Below are positions 58,991 through 64,000 of a stretch of DNA of 64,000 bases, in pieces. The notes beneath the pieces are model-generated. The model worked only from the letters and a program-made list of their open reading frames with translations, was not told the DNA's origin and did not search any database. Position numbers and translations under genes: made by a program. Source of the DNA: Nocardiopsis sp. NRRL B-16309 (GTDB lineage Bacteria > Actinomycetota > Actinomycetes > Streptosporangiales > Streptosporangiaceae); contig NZ_LGEC01000003.1 of NCBI RefSeq assembly GCF_001279585.1, forward strand, positions 62,001-126,000. Direction: 5' to 3'. The first letter of the stretch is position 1, and each line of letters starts with the position of its first letter.

Positions 58991-59317
58991 TCAGGAGCGG
59001 ACCAGCCTGGCGATGGCGTCGGAGGCCTCGCGGACCTTCTCGTCCGCCTCGTCGCCGCCGTTGGCGACCGCGTTGGCCACGCAGTGCTTGAGGTGCTCGT
59101 CGAGCATGGACAGCGCGAAGGAGCGCAACGCCTTGTTGACCGCCGAGGTCTGGGTGAGGATGTCGATGCAGTACTGATCGTCCTCGACCATGCGCTGCAG
59201 GCCGCGGATCTGTCCCTCGATGCGGCGCAGCCGGTTGATGTGGCTCTGCTTGTCGTCGCTGTAACCGTGGTTGCCCGCCATGCCGCCGTCTCTGTGTCGT
59301 CCCTGATCAGATGCCAT
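58991..59317 (-). CDS. csoR: CsoR family copper-sensing repressor
   Basis: This is a 108-residue all-helical metalloregulator. The copper ligands C50, H75 and C79 are all present with the CsoR spacing (YC-x24-H-x3-C), in a core NRLRRIEGQIRGLQRMVEDDQYCIDILTQTSAVNKALRSFALSMLDEHLKHCV. ATG 59317 has GAGGGGG seven bases upstream; ATG 59323 and 59281 are alternatives. Its own operator overlaps the start region, so it is autoregulated. No copper chaperone or copper ATPase gene is adjacent. Confidence 0.9.
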   Translation of the reverse strand: MASDQGRHRDGGMAGNHGYSDDKQSHINRLRRIEGQIRGLQRMVEDDQYCIDILTQTSAVNKALRSFALSMLDEHLKHCVANAVANGGDEADEKVREASDAIARLVRS

Positions 59318-59321
59318 TACC

Positions 59322-59338
59322 ATACCCCCTCAAGGTAT
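59322..59338. promoter_or_regulatory. CsoR operator
   Basis: ATACCCCCTCAAGGTAT is a G/C-tract flanked by inverted ATACC and GGTAT, as in the known CsoR boxes of Streptomyces and Mycobacterium. It covers the Shine-Dalgarno sequence of csoR. Confidence 0.75.
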
Positions 59339-59547
59339 CCAACCGCGGACGGTCGGGCGGCATTCCGCACTCGTCGCCGCGTGCCGCTTCCACCGTGAAC
59401 ACGGCTGTATGAGGAGTTTCCCAGACATCGCGGGGCGGGACACCGCGTGCCGGGCCCCGCGCGGGCGCGCGTCAACTCCGGGTCCGCACTCGGTAAGCCG
59501 GGGCCCGGAGCCTTGCCCCGGGCCCCCGACGGTCCGACGATGGCGGT

Positions 59548-59793
59548 ATGAGCCACAGTGCCGAGAACGAGATCCTGGCCACCATCCGCGCCCTGATGGA
59601 CGAGGAGCACACGCTCCGCTCCCGGCCCGGAGGGCTGGAGCCCGCCGAACGGTCCCGGATGAGGGAGGTGGAGGAGTCGCTCGACCAGTGCTGGGACCTG
59701 CTCCGGCAGCGGCGCGCCCGCAGCGAGCACGGACAGGACCCCGACGAGGCGCAGGTCCGCCCGGCGCCCGAGGTCGAGCAGTACTGGCAGTAG
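59548..59793 (+). CDS. DUF2630 family protein
   Basis: This is an 81-residue charged helical protein with the DUF2630 pattern: a helix NEILATIRALMDEEHTLR, then LEPAERSRMREVEESLDQCWDLLRQRRA, and a short acidic end. Function is unknown. Such genes are common in actinobacteria as single units. ATG 59548 has only a weak ribosome-binding site. Confidence 0.82.
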   Translation: MSHSAENEILATIRALMDEEHTLRSRPGGLEPAERSRMREVEESLDQCWDLLRQRRARSEHGQDPDEAQVRPAPEVEQYWQ

Positions 59794-59910
59794 GGGAGAC
59801 GGCGAAACCACCGGGCCCTCGCGAGCGTCCACTCCCGGTAGGACGGCGCCACGGCGGTGGCCGCGCCCGAGCGCGGCCCCCGCCGTCGCACGCAGCTCAC
59901 GAAGGAAACC

Positions 59911-60558
59911 ATGATCGCCACCCTCACCGGCCTGGGTCTGTCCTCCGCGGCAGGGCTCAACGCCTACATCCCCCTCCTCGCGGTCGGGTTGATCGCACGC
60001 TTCACCGATCTCGTCCCGCTCGGGGCCGCCTGGCAGTGGCTGGAGCACCCGGTCACCCTCGTGTCCCTCACCGTGCTCCTGGTGGTCGAGTTCGCCGCGG
60101 ACAAGATCCCCGCCCTCGACAGCCTCAACGACGTCGTCCAGACGGTGATCCGGCCCTCCGCGGGCGGCATCACCTTCGGCGCGGGCGCCTCCGCCGTCGA
60201 CCTCACCGAGCTCACGGGCACCGCCGCCGCCTCCGCGGCCGAGACCGGTGACGGCGTGAGCTGGGGCCCGGTCATCGCGGGCATGGTGATCGCCCTCGTC
60301 TTCCACGCCGCCAAGACCCTGGCCCGCCCGGTCCTGAACTCCGTGAGCTTCGGCGTGGCCGCCCCGGTCGTGTCGTTCCTGGAGGACGTGGTCAGCTTCG
60401 TGACCTCCCTGGTGGCGATCCTGCTGCCGCTGCTGATCCTGGTGGTGTTCCCCCTGATGGTCGCCGCCGGGGTGTGGGCGGTGCGCGGGCGCCGTCGGCG
60501 CCGTGCCGGGAAGGCGGCGGACGAGGGCGCCCCCGCGGGAGAGCGGGGGCGCCAGTGA
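59911..60558 (+). CDS. DUF4126 family membrane protein
   Basis: This is a 215-residue integral membrane protein with five or six hydrophobic segments. The N-terminal SSAAGLNAYIPLLAVGLIARF, the segment VLLVVEFAADKIPALDSLNDVVQTVIRP and a later HAAKTLARPVLN are the DUF4126 hallmarks. Function is unknown. A basic C-terminal tail is cytoplasmic. GAAGGAAACC precedes the ATG. It converges on the peptidase gene. Confidence 0.85.
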   Translation: MIATLTGLGLSSAAGLNAYIPLLAVGLIARFTDLVPLGAAWQWLEHPVTLVSLTVLLVVEFAADKIPALDSLNDVVQTVIRPSAGGITFGAGASAVDLTELTGTAAASAAETGDGVSWGPVIAGMVIALVFHAAKTLARPVLNSVSFGVAAPVVSFLEDVVSFVTSLVAILLPLLILVVFPLMVAAGVWAVRGRRRRRAGKAADEGAPAGERGRQ

Positions 60559-60583
60559 CGGGTGAGGCGTGACCGGTGACCGG

Positions 60584-62593
60584 TCAGTCGAGGGCGTCGC
60601 GCCCCTGGGCGATCGGCAGGGTCACGTGCGCGGAGTTGGTGTCGACGCTCACCTCGGTGCCGGCCGGGTAGCGCAGGGTGTGGTCGTGGTCGGTCGAGAC
60701 CACCATGACCCCGATCCGGTGCCCGGCCGGGAACACGTGGTCGCCCGGCTGCAGCTCCCACCGGTAGCGGTGGTACTGCCCGGCCACCACCGGCCGCTGC
60801 CGCTCCAGGGAGGTGCGGTTGCGCGCGTCCAGCCAGCCGCGCGCGACGATCGCGTGGTCGGCCTCCTCGGTCACGTGGTGCGCGGTCGGGACGCAGCCGG
60901 TGTCGCCCGGCACGGACTCGCCGTAGCAGTTCATGTCGTCGAAGTCGTACCGCAGGCGGCCGGTCGGCCGCTCCGCCGTGCCCAGGTCGACCAGGGCGGC
61001 CGTGAGGAACGGCGAGGGGCCGTCCATCGCGGCGCGCACCGAGACCTCGGCCGAACCGCTCAGCCGCACGTCCTCGCCCAGTTCCTCGGTCACGTACACC
61101 AGTGACGACGTCCCGGGGGAGTCCGGGTCGCCGAGCAGCGCGTCGGGCGAGAGGGTGCGGCCCTGGTCGGTGAAGGACTCGGTGCCGTCGCGGACCGGCC
61201 GCGGGCGCGGTGCCAGCCCGCCGGTGGCGGCGCCGGGATCGGTGTTCATGTGCAGCTTGACCGGCGCGGTGCCCTCACCGGGCCAGTCCGCCTGGGTCGT
61301 CCACGTGCCGTCGGCGCCCTCCACGTCTACGGCGGGCTCGTCGGTGATGCCGTTGTCGACCCCGTAGAGCCAGTGGTCGAACCAGCCGTGCAGCTGGTCC
61401 AGCCACGGGTCGGTCCGCAGGTAGAGCTGGTTGATGTGCCCGCCCTGGTGCAGCCACAGCTTGCGCGGCACGTCGTTCTCCTCCAGGGCCGCCCACAGGT
61501 CCGCGGCCTGGCGCGGCATGACGTTGCGGTCGTTGAGCCCGTGCACCAGGAACACGCTCGCCCGGATCTCGTCGGCGTCGTCGAGGTAGTTCCGCTCGTC
61601 CCAGAACGCGCTGTAGTCGCCGGTGACCCGGTCCTGCTCCTCGGTGAGCGCGTCGATCACCGGACGGCAGATCTCTGCGTCGTCGCGGGTGTACACGTAC
61701 TCGGCCAGGACGTCGGCGTCCTCGCCCTGGTAGCCGCCGGGCGCGCGCACGGCGCCGCCCTCGCGGTAGTAGCCGTACCAGGAGGAGATCGCCGCCTGCG
61801 GGACGATCGTCTTCAGACCCTCCACGCCGGTCGTGGCCGCGGCGGTGGGCAGCGTCCCGTTGTAGGAGATCCCCGTCATCGCCGCCGCCCCGTTGGACCA
61901 GTCGGCGGTGACCTCCTCGCCGTCGGCGTCCCAGCCGACGGCGTCGCCGGTCAGCCACTCCACGGCCGCCTTGACCCCGAGCGACTCGTTGTGCGCGCCC
62001 GAGGTGGGGCAGCCGGTGGAGTCGCCGCTGCCCAGGCTGTCGACCTGGGCCACGGCGTACCCGCGCGGCAGGAAGTAGTTGTCGTAGTAGCCCGAGAAGG
62101 AGGTGTTGGGCCCTGAGCGCTCGGCCGCGGCCTCGGGGTCGCCGGTGCCCGCGGGGTCCAGGGCCGCGCCCAGAGCGGTCTCGTCGGCGCGCGGTCCGCC
62201 GGGGCGGCCGCCGCGCGGGACGGTGTCGGCCTCGTCGGTGTCCAGGTCCACGTCGTGGTTGGCGACCGGGTTGCCGCCCGCCCAGTAGGGGCTGGGCTCG
62301 ATGATGGTGGCGACGTCCAGGCCCGCGTCGCTCTCCTTCGGGCGCAGGATCCGCATGCGGACCGTGTCGAACTCGCCGTCGCCGTCGCTGTCGGCCTCCG
62401 TCCGGATGTCGACCTCCTGGTAGATCGCGTCCGCGAACTCGAAGGCGACCTGGGTGCGGCCGTCCACGATGTCCAGTGACGGGGGTTCGGCCGCCGCCGG
62501 CGCGGTCAGCACCGTGGCGGCCGTCAGCGCGGCGGCGGCGACGGCGCCCGCGCGCGTGAGGAGGAATCGTGCGCTGCCGGGGGATGGTGGCAA
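60584..62593 (-). CDS. Secreted Xaa-Pro dipeptidyl-peptidase (S15 family)
   Basis: This is a 669-residue exported serine peptidase that releases X-Pro dipeptides. A signal peptide ends near residue 36 (APAAA). The alpha/beta-hydrolase nucleophile S243 lies in GISYNG; the acid and His are in FLVHGLNDRNV and LHQGGHINQ. The C-terminal beta-jellyroll typical of PepX/S15 follows from about residue 455, with WLDARNRTSLER and FPAGHRIGVMV. The TTG start has a GAGGAG site 8 bases upstream. Confidence 0.9.
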   Translation of the reverse strand: MPPSPGSARFLLTRAGAVAAAALTAATVLTAPAAAEPPSLDIVDGRTQVAFEFADAIYQEVDIRTEADSDGDGEFDTVRMRILRPKESDAGLDVATIIEPSPYWAGGNPVANHDVDLDTDEADTVPRGGRPGGPRADETALGAALDPAGTGDPEAAAERSGPNTSFSGYYDNYFLPRGYAVAQVDSLGSGDSTGCPTSGAHNESLGVKAAVEWLTGDAVGWDADGEEVTADWSNGAAAMTGISYNGTLPTAAATTGVEGLKTIVPQAAISSWYGYYREGGAVRAPGGYQGEDADVLAEYVYTRDDAEICRPVIDALTEEQDRVTGDYSAFWDERNYLDDADEIRASVFLVHGLNDRNVMPRQAADLWAALEENDVPRKLWLHQGGHINQLYLRTDPWLDQLHGWFDHWLYGVDNGITDEPAVDVEGADGTWTTQADWPGEGTAPVKLHMNTDPGAATGGLAPRPRPVRDGTESFTDQGRTLSPDALLGDPDSPGTSSLVYVTEELGEDVRLSGSAEVSVRAAMDGPSPFLTAALVDLGTAERPTGRLRYDFDDMNCYGESVPGDTGCVPTAHHVTEEADHAIVARGWLDARNRTSLERQRPVVAGQYHRYRWELQPGDHVFPAGHRIGVMVVSTDHDHTLRYPAGTEVSVDTNSAHVTLPIAQGRDALD

Positions 62594-62811
62594 GGGGTGG
62601 CTCCTCGTCGAAGGGGGTTTCGAGTCGGGCCATCGTCCCCGAACCCGACCGTGCGCCCAAGGGGTCCAAGGCCGCGTTATCGAAAGCGCTATGGCCGTCC
62701 CCGCCCGCGTGGGCCACTCTTCCGGCAGGGGCGCGCCAACGCACGGAAGCGACGCAGGTCATCCTGGAAAAGCAGGGCGCCACACCGGGTGATTGTCCTA
62801 CAGTGCGACCA

Positions 62812-63486
62812 ATGACTGAGATGACATTCGACCGAAACGACATCACGCACATCGTCTGGGACTGGAACGGCACCCTCCTGGACGACAACCACGCCAACCT
62901 CGCCGCGGTGAACGCCGTGTGCGCCGCGTTCGGCCGTCCCCCGGTGGAGCTGGAGTACTGGCGGTCGGTCTTCCGGCGCCCCCTCGTCCCCTGCTACGAA
63001 GAGCTCCTGGGGCGCGCCTTCGCGGACGGCGAGTGGGAGCGGGCCGAAGAGCTCTACGACTCCCACTACCTGGAGCACCTGCCCTCCTGCTCCCTGTCCG
63101 AGGGCGTTCCCGACGTGCTGCACACCTGGCGCGACGGCGGCGGCAGCCAGTCCCTGCTGTCCATGGCCTCGCACGACCACCTCGTGCCGCTGGTCGCCGA
63201 GCGCGGCCTGACCGGCCACTTCGAGCGGGTGGACGGGCGCCGGTTCGAGACCGAGCAGGACTCCAAGGCCGAACACCTGGTGCGCCACCTGGACCAGCAG
63301 GGCGTCGACCCCGCCAAGGTCGTGCTCATCGGCGACATCGACGACGACGCCCGCGCCGCCCGCGAGGCGGGCGCCAACGCCATCCTGGTCACGAGCGGGC
63401 TCATGGCCCCTGAGCGCCTGGCGGCCACCGGCGCCCTGGTCGTGGACACCCCCGTGGCGGCCGTCTCGGCGCTGCGCGCCGCCTGA
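62812..63486 (+). CDS. HAD family hydrolase
   Basis: This is a 224-residue haloacid-dehalogenase-like phosphatase. The nucleophile motif is WDWNGTLLDD, with Asn in place of the common second Asp; the other HAD motifs are SMASHDH, a K in TEQDSKAEHL and GDIDDDARAAREAGANAI. Such DWNGT proteins are phosphoglycolate- or nucleotidase-like in several bacteria. ATG 62812 is seven bases after TACAGT (62799-62804), so the message is probably leaderless; ATG 62821 is the alternative start. Confidence 0.85.
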   Translation: MTEMTFDRNDITHIVWDWNGTLLDDNHANLAAVNAVCAAFGRPPVELEYWRSVFRRPLVPCYEELLGRAFADGEWERAEELYDSHYLEHLPSCSLSEGVPDVLHTWRDGGGSQSLLSMASHDHLVPLVAERGLTGHFERVDGRRFETEQDSKAEHLVRHLDQQGVDPAKVVLIGDIDDDARAAREAGANAILVTSGLMAPERLAATGALVVDTPVAAVSALRAA

Positions 63487-63782
63487 CGGGCGGCGGCCGC
63501 GCCGCGTGCGCTCCGTCGCAGCCGGCCGTCACACCCTGCGAGGTCGGATGGTCCTACCACTGGTGGAGGGGTGCGTCCGGCGGATGTCAATGGGGGACTC
63601 CCACCCTCGGCGCACACCCCGCACGTGGGGCTCCCACAGCCCCAGGATCCCCGTGGTGACCTGCGCACACGCGTCCGAGCCCCGGCGCCCGCCAGGGCGA
63701 GGCCGGGGCTTCGCCGTCCCCGGCCCGTGTTGTTAGATGGGTCTCAGAAGCCATAGGACACACAGATCTGGAAGGCGGGCCA

Positions 63783-64000
63783 ATGACGGAGAGCAGCGTC
63801 CCCCGGGTGCTCTGGGAGCCCGGCGAGGCGACGATCGAATCCTCCAACATCGTCGCGTTCGCCCGATGGGCCGCGGACCGCAGGGGTGTGCGGGCCTTCG
63901 GCCGGCCGGGGGCGACCCCGGAGGCGGCCGGGGCGTTCGACTACGAGGCCCTGTGGCGCTGGTCGACCACCGACATCGAGGACTTCTGGGCCTCGGTCTG
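63783..64000 (+). CDS. Acetoacetate-CoA ligase, 5' end only (cut by window edge)
   Basis: The first 72 codons are visible and the gene runs beyond the window. The N terminus has the ACAS_N pattern: VPRVLWEPGEATIESSNIVAFARWAA, then FDYEALWRWSTTDIEDFWASV, which is the region preceding the adenylation domain. Comparable proteins make acetoacetyl-CoA or another acyl-CoA from the free acid and ATP. GGAAGG precedes the ATG. The precise substrate cannot be told from this part. Confidence 0.8.
   Translation, partial: MTESSVPRVLWEPGEATIESSNIVAFARWAADRRGVRAFGRPGATPEAAGAFDYEALWRWSTTDIEDFWASV

Overview
The window is chromosomal DNA of a very GC-rich, filamentous, spore-forming actinobacterium. Third codon positions are almost all G or C, and GTG and TTG starts and apparently leaderless genes are common. 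An SsgB-type sporulation gene, Zur, CsoR and CebR operators, a Thermobifida-like GH6 cellulase and a 2-methylisoborneol cluster together suggest the Nocardiopsaceae (Nocardiopsis or a close relative). I see no insertion sequence, prophage or CRISPR array.

Layout. 0-16 kb holds regulators and small metabolic units: TetR, a MATE exporter, an AhpD-like protein, an acyl-CoA synthetase, a serine hydrolase with a membrane partner, an SDR enzyme behind a MerR-type promoter, LacI plus an MFS exporter, a MocR regulator divergent from an FMN split-barrel protein, DUF817, and a COG0523 metallochaperone GTPase with a Zur box over its start codon. 16.7-21.3 kb is the highlight: a family 2B encapsulin shell gene (EshA-like, with a cyclic-nucleotide-binding-type insertion), 2-methylisoborneol synthase, geranyl diphosphate 2-C-methyltransferase and isopentenyl diphosphate isomerase, all on the plus strand. 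This looks like a protein nanocompartment with its terpene-cyclase cargo and the enzymes that feed it. 21.3-24.9 kb is a coupled minus-strand operon (ABC ATPase, permease, histidine kinase, response regulator) behind a palindrome array.

25-37 kb carries a GAF/SpoIIE phosphatase, a TauE-like exporter, a secreted GH6-CBM2 cellulase with a perfect CebR operator, a siderophore-interacting flavoprotein, a beta-rich protein coupled to a GT4 glycosyltransferase, an unusual DUF5685 protein with 16 pentapeptide repeats and a 21-cysteine tail, and a second two-component system divergent from a membrane protein. 37-42.5 kb has kdpD divergent from kdpE and a TrkH/KtrB-type potassium transporter; no kdpFABC is present. 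A degenerate repeat array follows kdpD.

42.7-49.5 kb is a core region: tRNA-Val, tRNA-Cys and two tRNA-Gly on the minus strand, a roadblock protein, an aminodeoxychorismate lyase-like protein, ssgB, tRNA-Val(CAC) and thrS, then a 55-residue protein made of two copies of one motif. 50.9-56.5 kb is a branched-chain acyl-CoA catabolic operon (carboxyltransferase, biotin carboxylase, acyl-CoA dehydrogenase) divergent from its probable TetR repressor, with two TetR-type palindromes between. 56.9-64 kb has an NDH-2-like dehydrogenase, a pore-less channel-like protein, CsoR with its operator, DUF2630, DUF4126, a secreted X-Pro dipeptidyl-peptidase, a HAD hydrolase and the start of an acetoacetate-CoA ligase cut by the window edge.
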